Position numbers and translations under genes: made by a program. Below, piece after piece: positions 17,301-25,496 of a DNA stretch of 64,000 bases. Source of the stretch: Halanaerobiales bacterium. Its GTDB lineage: Bacteria > Bacillota_F > Halanaerobiia > DY22613. The stretch lies in the NCBI GenBank assembly GCA_023128035.1, contig JAGMES010000002.1:1-64000 (forward strand), in the 5' to 3' direction. Positions within the stretch are counted from its first letter, which is position 1, and the number at the start of each line of letters is the position of its first letter. The notes under the pieces were generated by a model. The model worked only from the letters and a program-made list of their open reading frames with translations. It was not told where the DNA came from and did not search any database.

Positions 17301-20300
17301 GTGTTTAATTATCGTGCTAATAAACTAGAATCCTTAACTGATGCAAATGGTGTAACTATGAGTAATAGATATGATTCCCTTGGAAGATTGGAAAGAACAA
17401 TTAAACCGGGTGATAGTGATTCTTTACCTACCATGCGTTTTGCTTATAAGACTGATCAAATGCCTATAGTGATTGAGACAGAAGAGCGAATTCAAAATGG
17501 ACAAGAGAAAGTTAGAGTACGTCAACAGTTTCTGGATGGTTTTGGTGAAGTGATTGAAGAAAGATTCATAGGTAATCAAAGTGAAATTGTAGAAAAGAGT
17601 CAAACCTATACAGCTCGTGGTCAGCTTAAAGAACAATTTTTACCGTATTCTTTAAATGGTAGTGATTCTAATCCTGATGAATTGCCAAAGCGTAAATTTT
17701 ACTATGATGCATTGGGTAGACTGTTGAGGGTCATAAATCCAGATGGTTCGGTACAAAATCAACAGATTGAAATAGGTGTAGCATTTTTAAATGATGAAGA
17801 AGATAATTTTAATTCTGCTCATTGTGATACTCCAACCAGGCTTATGTATGATTCAAGAGGTCAAATTATTGAAGTAGCAGTGAATGATAGTGGACGTTGG
17901 ATTCCGATGAGATACAAATATGATCAGAAGGGGAATTTAGTTGCATCCGAAAATGCTCTTAATCAAAAAACTACCTTTGTCTATGATCTATTGGGTCGTC
18001 GTCTTTATACTGAAACTCCAGAGTCTGGTAAAGTTGTTTTTGTATTTGATGCAAATGGTAATCAGATTGAAAAGAGAGATGCAAATGATGGTGTACTTTG
18101 TTATGAATATGACGAATTGGATCGGTTAATATCTACATGTTCGCCTAAAACAGGAGAAGTTTTAAATGAATATACATTTAATGATTCAGCAAAGCCTGCA
18201 CCGGTCGAGTTAGGAACAGGGAATTTTACTAAAGGAAGAATTGTAAAGATCAAGCATCAGGGCGGAGAGGAATATTATGACTATGATTGTCTAGGAAGGA
18301 CTACTAAAAAGGTACTCTGTCTATTTGAATTGCCAGATCAGGAGTTTAGATTAGATTTTTCTTATACAGCAGATGGTCAACTTTCAACTGTTACTTATCC
18401 TGCAAAAAGTCCTGGTTTGGAGAGATTACAGGTAAGATATAATTATGATCAACGAGGTTTGTTGAGCAGTATTCCGAATTATATCCGGCATATTGATTAT
18501 AATCTCTCTGGTCAGCGTACTCGGGTTGAATATGCAAATGGGGTAACAACAACATATGATTATGATCGAGAATCGTTCAGATTAAAGGAATTGATTACTC
18601 ACGATGGTTCGAATTCTGTATTACAAGAGTATCGATATGAGTATGATTTGGTTGGTAATTTACTTAAGGTAAACTCACCTGATCTCATGATTGCTACGAG
18701 TTATCTATATGATGATCTTTATCGTTTAAAAGAGGCGACTACACAGGCGGGGAATAATTGGAGATATGAGTATGATGATTTAGGTAATTTGGTTTTTAAG
18801 TCTGATGTCGGGCGTTATCAATATGATGAAAATGGTTTAATTAACAGTGTTGGTGATGATCTGTTTACTCACACAGCTTTGGGACAAATGAAGGATACGC
18901 CGTGGGGAGAATATGCTTATGATTTAAATGGCTATCTGAGATCTGTTACAAGAAATAGTGGGCAGATGGAGTGTGTTTATGATCATACTGGTAAGAGAGT
19001 TAGCATGGAGGTAAAGGCTGCTGAGTCTTCGGAGAGATTGTTTACTCCGGATGAGTTGATATTTATCAAGGATGGAGCTCTTTTTGCCCGTATTCTAGAT
19101 TGTGGGAAGCAGGTTGCGCAGGTTAGGATTGGGGGATCGGGAGTTAGTTTTCTGCATGGGGATCATTTGGGGAGCACGGGGATTGTGACTGGCCCAGAAG
19201 GTCAAGTGGTTCAAAAAATATACTATGATCCATTTGGCTCAATCTTAGAAAACTATGTTTTTGATCAAGAAAACGAAACCTTTGTCCTATATACAGGTGA
19301 AGTCTGGGATGCCTGGTCAGAGTTACTATATCTAAACGCTAGATATTATAACCCCAAGCTAGGTCGATTCATAACTCCTGATGCAATCATCTCAGAAATC
19401 TTTCAACCTCTATCCTGGAATCGCTACAGTTATGTCCGAAATAATCCTCTTTGTTTTGTAGACCCGACAGGTCATTTTTGGGAAGAAGTAGGGGATTGGT
19501 TTAAAGATAATTGGAAATCTTTTGTGATTTCTGTAGTGACAATAACTGCAGTTGTTGCCTTGACAGTTGTTACCTTTGGAGCTGGAGCTCTAATCGGTGT
19601 CGGAATAGCTATGGCTGTAGGTGGAACAATAGGAGGGATTGCAGCACATCAAGCTGGAGGTGACATACTCTCTGGAATTCTGGTCGGAATGGCTGCAGGT
19701 GGTGCGGCAGCCTTTGGGGGCTTAGGAATTCAAGCAGGCGTAGGAGCTTTACTTGGTAATGGTTTATTGGCAACTATAGCTAGTGGTGCCTTTTCAGGTG
19801 CAGTTTCTGGTGCGGCAATGGGCTTTGCTTCCGGATATGCTGGTGGACAAGGAGATGCAGGTAGGATATTTGATAGAATGTGGAAAGGTGCCTTAACTGG
19901 AGCTATTGTGGGTGCAGCATTTGGCGCCACATCTTATGCTCTTAAAGACTTAAAAGTAGATTTCCATAAACCTTCTGCTTCAGAAACTAGAGAAATGCTG
20001 AAGTCTGCTTCTAAAAAGGCAGGAGAAGAAATTATCAAACAAGCTGAATCTGGAAATTTAACTGCAGGATCTGCAGCATCTTCATTTGGTAAAAATCTCG
20101 GTAGTGAATTATTTTCAAATATGGTTCGGTTCGGAAGTGAATCTGGACATACAATTTTCACACCTCTGGTTACTCAAAGCTTACACTTTGGTTTGACAGG
20201 GGCTGCTAGTGGAGCATTAGTTCTGGATTGGGCGGATGATATATGGGATTATCTTGTGAATAATGATCTGGCGAAGATTAGTTTTGGTGGGGAGTTTTGA
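14385..20300 (+). CDS. TcB-TcC fusion (SpvB / FG-GAP propeller / RHS) with variable C-terminal domain
   Basis: 1971 residues. Residues ~10-270 are the SpvB/TcB N-terminal domain (GGGAIQGLGDTFKPDLHTGT, SYSIPLDIP, LALSYHTGAGNSAFGMGFDL). At ~300-580, six calcium-type loops of the FG-GAP/VCBS propeller follow (CELIDWDGNGLPDLMEI, ADLNGDGLQDLVRLDG, NDIDGDGCADLVYVD). RHS/YD repeats fill ~880-1640 (for example FVYDLLGRRLYTETPESGK, YEYDDLGNL). The RHS core closes with LYLNARYYNPKLGRFITPD and NRYSYVRNNPLCFVDPTG (to about 1695), whose Asp residues fit the aspartyl autoprotease. The last ~275 residues are the released cargo: Gly/Ala-rich hydrophobic stretches, then a charged tail. TcB and TcC are separate genes in the best-studied loci; here they are one chain. 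The cargo family is not recognised. Confidence 0.85.
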   Translation: MSKTSGISEQVLSLPKGGGAIQGLGDTFKPDLHTGTGSYSIPLDIPNGINDIAPKLALSYHTGAGNSAFGMGFDLNLLTISRSTNKKLPTYRDEGDTFILNGAGELVAKGDGKYRLRVSNNAWQIERDGNGFKLQDGEGKIYKLGVTDQAQLYVNENGFKKVYSWCLEEIEDVFGNKVIFSYMRDGNQLYLKQVDYSIYTLRFEYEERPDPIINGRAGFLINTRQRCSRIELLVNTLSQPLTRFWELKYMQSVGGGHSLLHKVKLTGVGEDGHTESTPILKLDYTKFEPRKLERFTGEMLPENMSDGRCELIDWDGNGLPDLMEIKEGRVVVWRNLGEKWAGPQFLDDLPAPLTLDESGIAFADMEGNGTADLIMIDRALNGYYPHLQGGGFGRPVYWKHSPNITLTDPNVRLIDLNGDGITDLLVTGENFISAYYRDQKTGWSERPKTLPRSLVPPVSFSDPHTHLADLNGDGLQDLVRLDGKGITYWPYLGNCRWAEPIFLDNPPDLPLRFDPKRMFFNDIDGDGCADLVYVDFDKVIYWLNQGGVRLSEAHEILYTPPVTSMDQIRLADMKGTGTTGVLWTNRNLVSHNSDYYYLDFAGSSKPYLLNKIDNGMGLVTKIEYGMSTHEAIRDHNNGSPWETFLPFPVPVVSVTSITDEATKRQSLAKFRYHNGHFDGISREFAGFGMVEVEEVGDESIPTMLTYNWHHLGLDPKDLTHPLTDLERQRLKTLRGKLLKTEVYGADGSPDQDKPILRTTNRWDYRIVEVIDGVEILLSYLVESQTFHLERKEKAFKKLIMRNLSHDSQGNITEQEERWVDLLHPDLSSSLFTSIEYVTDPANRFVRRPARIVQRDTEGKILSTVISYYDNLPEGQIGEQGLLTCQENLVLTDAIISQVYGEDIPDFAQLGYQRRSGEDGWWVNQVKYTRVDDVNGIFGTTTNARGYTTEFFFDSNKIQPKRIVDALGNSTEAVFNYRANKLESLTDANGVTMSNRYDSLGRLERTIKPGDSDSLPTMRFAYKTDQMPIVIETEERIQNGQEKVRVRQQFLDGFGEVIEERFIGNQSEIVEKSQTYTARGQLKEQFLPYSLNGSDSNPDELPKRKFYYDALGRLLRVINPDGSVQNQQIEIGVAFLNDEEDNFNSAHCDTPTRLMYDSRGQIIEVAVNDSGRWIPMRYKYDQKGNLVASENALNQKTTFVYDLLGRRLYTETPESGKVVFVFDANGNQIEKRDANDGVLCYEYDELDRLISTCSPKTGEVLNEYTFNDSAKPAPVELGTGNFTKGRIVKIKHQGGEEYYDYDCLGRTTKKVLCLFELPDQEFRLDFSYTADGQLSTVTYPAKSPGLERLQVRYNYDQRGLLSSIPNYIRHIDYNLSGQRTRVEYANGVTTTYDYDRESFRLKELITHDGSNSVLQEYRYEYDLVGNLLKVNSPDLMIATSYLYDDLYRLKEATTQAGNNWRYEYDDLGNLVFKSDVGRYQYDENGLINSVGDDLFTHTALGQMKDTPWGEYAYDLNGYLRSVTRNSGQMECVYDHTGKRVSMEVKAAESSERLFTPDELIFIKDGALFARILDCGKQVAQVRIGGSGVSFLHGDHLGSTGIVTGPEGQVVQKIYYDPFGSILENYVFDQENETFVLYTGEVWDAWSELLYLNARYYNPKLGRFITPDAIISEIFQPLSWNRYSYVRNNPLCFVDPTGHFWEEVGDWFKDNWKSFVISVVTITAVVALTVVTFGAGALIGVGIAMAVGGTIGGIAAHQAGGDILSGILVGMAAGGAAAFGGLGIQAGVGALLGNGLLATIASGAFSGAVSGAAMGFASGYAGGQGDAGRIFDRMWKGALTGAIVGAAFGATSYALKDLKVDFHKPSASETREMLKSASKKAGEEIIKQAESGNLTAGSAASSFGKNLGSELFSNMVRFGSESGHTIFTPLVTQSLHFGLTGAASGALVLDWADDIWDYLVNNDLAKISFGGEF

Positions 20301-20324
20301 TATTGTGATTGACAGGCTAGCTTT

Positions 20325-20611
20325 CTCGGAGTAATCAAGCCACTTTTAAAGATACTAAGTTTTATGAAAGTAATACTTTCATAAATTATAAAGAAGATAT
20401 TCGTATGGAATTGACGCAATGCGACTACTCAGTTATTTTGGAGTGGAAAGAGTTTTTTGCAATGGATGGGGTTAAAGTTCAGGAATATTCCATTTCATGT
20501 CATAACTATGATGGAAGTGAAGAGACTTTGTATTCCATGAATTGGTCTGTTGTCGGTTATCATTTTAGAGTACGCGGTGATGATGAGAAAATTATGAGGG
20601 AGTTCATTTGA
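20325..20611 (+). pseudogene. Unrecognised fragment after the RHS toxin gene (possible immunity-gene remnant)
   Basis: A frame open from about 20325 to the stop at 20611, with an ATG only at 20405 (68 residues) and no good ribosome binding site. The upstream in-frame sequence (FKDTKFYESNTFINYKEDIR) reads smoothly into the ATG part, so the gene probably lost its true start. The product is acidic with alternating strands (SVILEWKEFFAMDGVKVQEY, MNWSVVGYHFRVRGDDEK). Immunity genes often sit directly behind RHS C-termini, which makes that role possible but unproven. No family is recognised. Confidence 0.35.
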
Positions 20612-20673
20612 AAGCATAATGCTTTAGTTCGGGAGATTTGACATCATTATTACTTAAGACTAATTAAATGAGT

Positions 20674-20728
20674 ATTACCTATACAAAAAAGGTACTGGAG
20701 TAATCCAGTACCTTTTTGTATAGGTAAT
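20674..20728. terminator. Strong bidirectional terminator of the Tc-like locus
   Basis: ATTACCTATACAAAAAAGGT (from 20674) continuing to ACTGGA pairs with TCCAGTACC plus TTTTTGTATAGGTAAT (to 20728). This is a ~25-bp stem with a four-base loop and one bulged A, with A/T-runs inside the arms. Confidence 0.75.
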
Positions 20729-20851
20729 GGTGAAGATATAATAAAGGATTTGCTGAAATATTATCGAAGTAACCAGTTATGAATAAAAATAGAAGATAAA
20801 TTCAAAAAATAAAGATCAAAAAATAAAGATCAATAAATTCTTGAATAAACT

Positions 20852-20896
20852 AAAGGGCAGACTCAAAATGCTAATCTTTGAGTCTGCCTTTAAATT
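20852..20896. terminator. Second hairpin terminator
   Basis: AAAGGGCAGACTCAAA (20852-20867) pairs with TTTGAGTCTGCCTTT (20877-20891), one bulged G, flanked by A- and T-runs. Just upstream the 13-base unit AAATAAAGATCAA is directly repeated (about 20807-20833). Confidence 0.7.
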
Positions 20897-20938
20897 TTAA
20901 CAATATATCGTAAAATTATTTCGTAATTAGATGAAGTA

Positions 20939-20947
20939 TGATATAAT
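20939..20947 (+). promoter_or_regulatory. Candidate extended -10 promoter upstream of the palindromic element and alkD-like gene
   Basis: TGATATAAT gives TGN plus a perfect TATAAT; the -35 (TTTCGT) is poor. If used, the palindromic repeat at 20970-21098 lies entirely in the 5' untranslated RNA of the next gene. Confidence 0.4.
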
Positions 20948-20969
20948 TCTATAGTACTAAAAAGTTACA

Positions 20970-21098
20970 ATATGATTCGCTCACAAAAAGTATTTTAGTC
21001 GCACTTGCATACCATATAAAGTATTGACATCGCCAATTCAGTATTTTATATGGTATGCAAGCTCTTGTGTGACTACTTTTTGTGGGCTAATCATAATA
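20970..21098 (+). repeat. Palindromic repeat element, copy 1 (opposite orientation to copy 2 at 32584)
   Basis: A ~129-bp nested inverted repeat. The outer arms are ATATGATTCGCTCACAAAAA (20970 on) and TTTTTGTGGGCTAATCATAA (ending about 21096). The inner arms are GCATACCATATAAAGTATTG and CAGTATTTTATATGGTATGC around a short loop ACATCGCCAATT. Its full length aligns with the reverse complement of 32584-32722. No coding capacity. It ends ~40 nt before an ATG. Confidence 0.85.
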
Positions 21099-21139
21099 CA
21101 TCGTGTTCTGACCATAATACATCTATAAAGGAGTGAAAA

Positions 21140-21805
21140 ATGGATACAATAAACTTAATAAAATGTTTGAAAGAAGATATTTCAAAAATCGAAACTACTC
21201 ACATAGCTGCTGAACTTTCAAAAATAGCCAATAAATATTATAAAGAAGTTCCCGAATCTGATGAAAAGCTGCTTGAAGTTTGTGAACAGTTAATTGCTTC
21301 AAATAAAATGAGTTTATTCTCAATAGCAACACTTTGGATCAAAAAAAGAAAAACTACAATTGATATGAAATATTTTTCGACCATAGAAAATTGGCTATAT
21401 AAATATATACATCATTGGGGCACATGTGATCAGTTTTGTTATAGGGTATTAAATCCTTTTGTTGATAAATATCCCGAACTGTTTGAAAATGTACTAGTAT
21501 GGGCTGATTCAGATCAAACTTATGTCAGAAGAGCAGCCCCAGTGTCTATGATTCGTATTGGTAAAGGCTTTAGAGTAAAATCTGATATAGATAAAGTTAT
21601 TGTTATTGTTGAAAAGTTAAAAGATGATAACCACCTACATATTCAAAAAGGTATTGGGTGCTTGCTCAAATATTCGTATCATGCATATCCTGATGAAGTA
21701 TTGAATTATTTAAGAAACAATGTGAATAATCTTTCTCGTACAACATTTAGATATGCATTAGAAAAAGTACCAAAGGAAATTAAACAAGAGATGATGAAAT
21801 TATAA
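21140..21805 (+). CDS. DNA alkylation repair protein, AlkD/AlkC-like HEAT-repeat family
   Basis: 221 residues, all helical, with an AAGGAG site before the ATG. Hallmarks of the AlkD DNA-glycosylase fold are visible: HHWGTCDQFCYRVLNPFV (helix pair carrying the Asp), VLVWADSDQTYVRRAAPVSM (the W-x3-D-x3-RRAA segment of the family) and HIQKGIGCLLKYSYHAYPDE, then NLSRTTFRYALEKVPKE. Members excise positively charged alkylated bases such as 3-methyladenine or 7-methylguanine without base flipping. Activity is inferred from motifs. The gene is preceded by the palindromic element. The next gene starts 53 nt later on the same strand, so read-through is possible. Confidence 0.85.
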   Translation: MDTINLIKCLKEDISKIETTHIAAELSKIANKYYKEVPESDEKLLEVCEQLIASNKMSLFSIATLWIKKRKTTIDMKYFSTIENWLYKYIHHWGTCDQFCYRVLNPFVDKYPELFENVLVWADSDQTYVRRAAPVSMIRIGKGFRVKSDIDKVIVIVEKLKDDNHLHIQKGIGCLLKYSYHAYPDEVLNYLRNNVNNLSRTTFRYALEKVPKEIKQEMMKL

Positions 21806-21858
21806 TAGTATATATTTCATGAACATAGCAGTAAAAAAATAAGAGAGTGGTGGTTTTT

Positions 21859-23154
21859 TTGGAAAACTTTTTGGAACTAGGAATTCGTCCTGAAATAAAT
21901 AAAACTTTAAAAAACAATGGAATTGTCAAACCAACTCCAATCCAGGAAAAAACAATACCAGAATTACTCAAAGGTAAGGATGTAATTGCTCAAGCTCAAA
22001 CCGGTACTGGGAAGACTCTGGCTTTTGTCTTACCTATTCTAGAATTGATTGATCCTCAAAAAGAGCATATTCAAGCATTAATTATTACCCCAACGAGGGA
22101 GTTAGCTTTACAAATTACAAATGAAATTAAGAAAATGGTTAAAGAAACAGAAGAGATAAAAGTACTCGCTGTCTATGGTGGACAAGATGTCGAACGACAG
22201 ATGAAAAGACTTAAAGGCCCTAGACATATCGTAATTGCTACACCAGGGAGACTTCTAGATCACATACGTCGAGGTACAATTAGTCTTTCTAAAATATCCA
22301 AGCTTGTACTAGATGAAGCAGATGAAATATTGCGTCGTGGATTCTTAGAAGAGTTGGAGGATATTGTACGTAAAATTCCATCCAATCGACAAACTATGCT
22401 ATTCTCTGCAACAATGCCAGATCAGGTAAAGATGTTAGGGAAAAAATATATGAATAAGCCAGTAGATATACGTGTTAAAGGGACACAGGTTACTTTAGAA
22501 GAGATCAAACAATTAGTAGTAGAAGTAACTGACGCAAATAAAGAGAAAATCTTATTTAATCTAATTGATGAACAACGTCCATATTTAGCTATGATCTTTT
22601 GTCGAACAAAACAAAAAGTGATGTCACTTAATTTAGCATTACAACAAAACGGCTACGACTCTGATGAAATTCATGGTGATTTATCTCAAAACAAAAGAGA
22701 ACAAGTCATGAAACGTTTTCGTCAGGCTAAATTTCAAATTTTAGTGGCAACTGATGTGGCAGCTAGGGGATTGGATGTAGAAGGTATTACCCATGTATTT
22801 AATTATGATATTCCTCATGATGTAGATAGTTATATACATCGTATCGGTCGTACTGGCCGCGCTGGAGAAAAGGGAGTTGCCATTACCTTAGTGCAAAATA
22901 AGGATATGGAAAGATTAGATAGAATTGAACGTGGAATCAAAAAAGCTATAAAAACAGCGAATGATGAGACAAGTTCTTATGAAAAGACTGGGTTTAAAAA
23001 GTCAGAGGGTTATCAGAAGAAAAAGCAGGAACAGCGAAAAAGAGGTAAGGATACCTCTAAAGGAAAGCACCGAAATCAGAAGGCTGCTCATAAAAAGAGT
23101 GATAGTCGATCTAGTCGGGGTAAGTCTAAGCTAAAAAAGCGTAGAGGAAGATAA
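21859..23154 (+). CDS. DEAD-box ATP-dependent RNA helicase (CshA/CshB-like)
   Basis: All motifs of the DEAD-box core are present in order: Q motif [19 protein letters not shown], Ia PTRELALQ, Ib [35 protein letters not shown] and [12 protein letters not shown]. The ~70-residue tail is Lys/Arg-rich ([18 protein letters not shown] onward), typical of RNA-binding extensions. It unwinds RNA in ribosome assembly, mRNA decay or cold adaptation. The start is uncertain: TTG at 21859 gives the family-like start MENFLELGI with GGTGG just upstream, while GTG at 21847 or 21850 would add three to four residues. Compared with Bacillus CshA (about 500) it is shorter in the tail. Confidence 0.93.
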   Translation: MENFLELGIRPEINKTLKNNGIVKPTPIQEKTIPELLKGKDVIAQAQTGTGKTLAFVLPILELIDPQKEHIQALIITPTRELALQITNEIKKMVKETEEIKVLAVYGGQDVERQMKRLKGPRHIVIATPGRLLDHIRRGTISLSKISKLVLDEADEILRRGFLEELEDIVRKIPSNRQTMLFSATMPDQVKMLGKKYMNKPVDIRVKGTQVTLEEIKQLVVEVTDANKEKILFNLIDEQRPYLAMIFCRTKQKVMSLNLALQQNGYDSDEIHGDLSQNKREQVMKRFRQAKFQILVATDVAARGLDVEGITHVFNYDIPHDVDSYIHRIGRTGRAGEKGVAITLVQNKDMERLDRIERGIKKAIKTANDETSSYEKTGFKKSEGYQKKKQEQRKRGKDTSKGKHRNQKAAHKKSDSRSSRGKSKLKKRRGR

Positions 23155-23189
23155 CATTTTTTAAGCATCCTTTTCAAATGAAAAATTGA

Positions 23190-23245
23190 CTTATGCCTAT
23201 TGTGTACTTATGAGTGAATGGCGTTCATGAGTACATGATAGGCTA
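23190..23245 (+). terminator. Long stem-loop after the helicase gene
   Basis: TGCCTATTGTGTACTTATGA (from about 23191) pairs with TCATGAGTACATGATAGGC(T) (to about 23244) with a few mismatches and an 11-base loop. Only a weak T-rich flank (TATTTCTAT) follows, so it is a possible terminator or RNA-processing hairpin. Confidence 0.5.
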
Positions 23246-23361
23246 TTTCTATGGAAATATTTTGATTTAGATGAAGGAATTCATCTGTTTCAAGATGAAT
23301 TATATTTAAGAAAAATACTACATATAAATTATAACTAATCTAAGTAAGGAAGGTGTATATT

Positions 23362-23604
23362 ATGCTAATAAGACGATTACTTTTTCTATTTATCACAATT
23401 ACACATTTGTTAGCAACATTAATGTGGAAAGATTGGCTGTATTTTAATCATGGAAGAGAGATCGCTTCAGTTTATTGGATAATCATTTGTTTGGAATTTA
23501 TGGTTTCAATTATAATACTATGGCCCTCATTAATGAAAGAAGAAAAATTCAACTTGTTCATTGCAAAGTTGAGAAAGTATTTAAACTCATATTATAATTC
23601 CTAA
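23362..23604 (+). CDS. Small membrane protein, unknown function
   Basis: ATG at 23362 with AAGGAAGG eight bases upstream; a GTG at 23353 would lie inside that site. The 80-residue product has two likely membrane spans (RRLLFLFITITHLLATLMW and YWIIICLEFMVSIIILWPSL) joined by a short polar loop, and a basic C-terminal tail (KLRKYLNSYYNS). No family is recognised. It stands alone between the helicase gene and a separate promoter for the next gene. Confidence 0.65.
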   Translation: MLIRRLLFLFITITHLLATLMWKDWLYFNHGREIASVYWIIICLEFMVSIIILWPSLMKEEKFNLFIAKLRKYLNSYYNS

Positions 23605-23652
23605 TTATTCATTTAAAAACTCATATTTTTTCGAAAAATATGGAACAAAAGA

Positions 23653-23681
23653 TTGAATTTAGCATCTAAAATTGTTAGAAT
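23653..23681 (+). promoter_or_regulatory. Promoter of the secreted Asp/Tyr-rich protein gene
   Basis: TTGAAT (23653-23658), 17-base spacer, TAGAAT (23676-23681). The predicted start near 23688 gives a ~50-nt leader ending in AAAGGAGG. It also argues against a start codon at 23686. Confidence 0.6.
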
Positions 23682-23736
23682 GTAAATGTTGAGTATTTAT
23701 ACTGCAATTCAATCATTAATAAAGGAGGCCAAATTT

Positions 23737-25308
23737 ATGAAGAAATCAGTATTTATTCTAATGTTAGTAACAACGCTAATATTAACAACTGGAGGAATAT
23801 GTTTAGCAGGAGGTATGTTCACAATTGAAATACCATACAATGTACTTCCACCAGATCGCATTTACGCTGAAACTTTACTGAATTTAGGTTCAAGGTATGA
23901 AGAAATGGGCTGGTATTCTGAAGAAATAATGCGTTCAATTTTATCACAGGTTGACAATGTCTTACGTGAGTATAGAAATATAAGAAGTTTTGAAGATTAT
24001 CAAGAAATTTTTGGAGAAAGACTTCTTCAAAGAAATTTTAATGGTAATTTTGCAAAACTTTCAGAAGTTTATGATAGGGCTATAGCCTGTGAAGACCAGG
24101 AGAAATATCAGGAATCATTTGCTGCATGGCATGAATTCCAAAGACTGCTTAACGATTTATACTACACAAATTATGACTATTATGAACCTGATAGATATTG
24201 GGGTGAGGATTTATACGCAGGTGATGAATATGATGATTACCAAGACAAACCTCGAGAGATACATTTGGATGGTTATTTATTTAGAGATTATGCTAGATAT
24301 GAGAATTTACTATATAGTATAGATGAATATCTATATAGCGAAGGATTGAAAATAGAAAAGGCTAATTATGATGAATTAAATAACATATCAACAAAAACAA
24401 TGGATTTGATTCATCAGGCAGATGAGTCATGGGAAGAACTTATTGCTTTGTTAGAAAAGGTAATTTGTAAAAATTATGATTATCCAGAGTCCTATGAAAA
24501 TAATCCTAATGTATATGATTATCATAAAGCTTCTGATACAAATAACGATACAACTGCTGATACAATTACAGATACTGATACAGAAACTGAACAACTCGAT
24601 AGAAAAACTGCTGAGGAAAATAATGATACTGGATATATGTTACATTTAGAAGGAGATTACGAGGGTGCAATCGAAGCTTTTGAGACAGCTTTATCTTATG
24701 ACTATACTTATTTTCTGCCCTATTATAATTATGCGCGGACAATTTGCGTTATGATGAGTGAAGATAATGATGACTTTGATTTCTATGAAGCTGGAATTAT
24801 AGAACTTTTATATATAGTTAATGAATTAAATCCTGGATATGTTAAAAATATAGAAAATGATTCTGCTTTTGATGTAATGAAAAAAGATTTTATCTATTAC
24901 ATGCTTTTAGGATATACTATTGACAATACTGAAAATGTGAAGACTATTTTACAGGAATTAGATTGGTATATTGAAGACCCACTTCAAGAACATCATCCAT
25001 ATTTAGGTGGAGCGACATTTGATGAAAATGGAATGGTAACACTATGGTATTATCCAATTAATTTTTATCAACTTTTTGAGTATGAACTTCATAAATTCCA
25101 AGGAAAATATGAAGTAAATGGAAATAAAATTACTATATATTTAAATGAAAAGATGTTGCGGAGAAGAACATATGATGATATTAGAACCAATGATTCAGAA
25201 TATGAAGAAGTTAACATTTTGCACGGGTACTTAGATGAAGATGGAAGTGTGATAATTGATATCTTTGAATACCCATTATTATATCAATATAAACAATTTG
25301 GTAGTTAA
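23737..25308 (+). CDS. Secreted/exported protein, unknown function, with a TPR-like motif
   Basis: The ATG at 23737 follows AAAGGAGG and opens a clear signal peptide (basic MKKS, hydrophobic FILMLVTTLILTT, then GGICLAGG). The mature protein (523 residues in all) is very acidic and Tyr/Asp-rich, especially at ~140-190 (YTNYDYYEPDRYWGEDLY). It has a Thr/Asp linker near 265-285 (ADTITDTDTETEQLD) and a single TPR-like unit at ~300-335 (LEGDYEGAIEAFETALSYDY). The C-terminal ~110 residues look like a beta-rich domain of the lipocalin-like or META kind (GGATFDENGMVTLWYYP, GKYEVNGNKITIYLNEKM). No family is assigned with confidence. It is likely extracellular or membrane-associated. Confidence 0.7.
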   Translation: MKKSVFILMLVTTLILTTGGICLAGGMFTIEIPYNVLPPDRIYAETLLNLGSRYEEMGWYSEEIMRSILSQVDNVLREYRNIRSFEDYQEIFGERLLQRNFNGNFAKLSEVYDRAIACEDQEKYQESFAAWHEFQRLLNDLYYTNYDYYEPDRYWGEDLYAGDEYDDYQDKPREIHLDGYLFRDYARYENLLYSIDEYLYSEGLKIEKANYDELNNISTKTMDLIHQADESWEELIALLEKVICKNYDYPESYENNPNVYDYHKASDTNNDTTADTITDTDTETEQLDRKTAEENNDTGYMLHLEGDYEGAIEAFETALSYDYTYFLPYYNYARTICVMMSEDNDDFDFYEAGIIELLYIVNELNPGYVKNIENDSAFDVMKKDFIYYMLLGYTIDNTENVKTILQELDWYIEDPLQEHHPYLGGATFDENGMVTLWYYPINFYQLFEYELHKFQGKYEVNGNKITIYLNEKMLRRRTYDDIRTNDSEYEEVNILHGYLDEDGSVIIDIFEYPLLYQYKQFGS

Positions 25309-25343
25309 TCAAAAAGCCTGTGGATTTTCCACAGGCTTTTTGA
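25309..25343 (+). terminator. Strong terminator after the secreted protein gene
   Basis: TCAAAAAGCCTGTGGA (25309-25324) pairs perfectly with TCCACAGGCTTTTTGA (25328-25343). It works in both directions. A further AT-rich inverted repeat follows at 25341-25379 (TGATTATGCA / TGCATAATCG). Confidence 0.88.
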
Positions 25344-25449
25344 TTATGCAAAATTAATATTTGAATTGTGCATAATCGATTTTATTATTCCAATAAAGAG
25401 GGGATTTGAAAAAATAAAAGAATATTTAATTTAACGACATTTCAGAAGG

Positions 25450-25485
25450 CGAAGTTCCTCACCTCTATAGGTGGGAGTTCAAATC
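25450..25485 (+). mobile_element. Possible IS200/IS605-type right-end (omega-RNA-like) scar
   Basis: GAAGTTCCTCACCTCTATAG followed by GTGGGAGTTCAA forms a 7-bp hairpin (25458-25464 with 25469-25475, loop CTAT), then GAGTTCAA. This resembles the terminal hairpin and TTCA(A) border of IS605-group elements carrying tnpB. No transposase gene is nearby, so at most an end remains. It lies directly before a truncated gene. Confidence 0.35.
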
Positions 25486-25496
25486 TACTTCTGAAG

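Noticed and set aside
23610..23650. AT-only inverted repeat CATATTTTTTCGAAAAATATG as a terminator.
   Set aside because: The stem is almost entirely A-T with no GC clamp or T-run beyond the arm; too weak to call.
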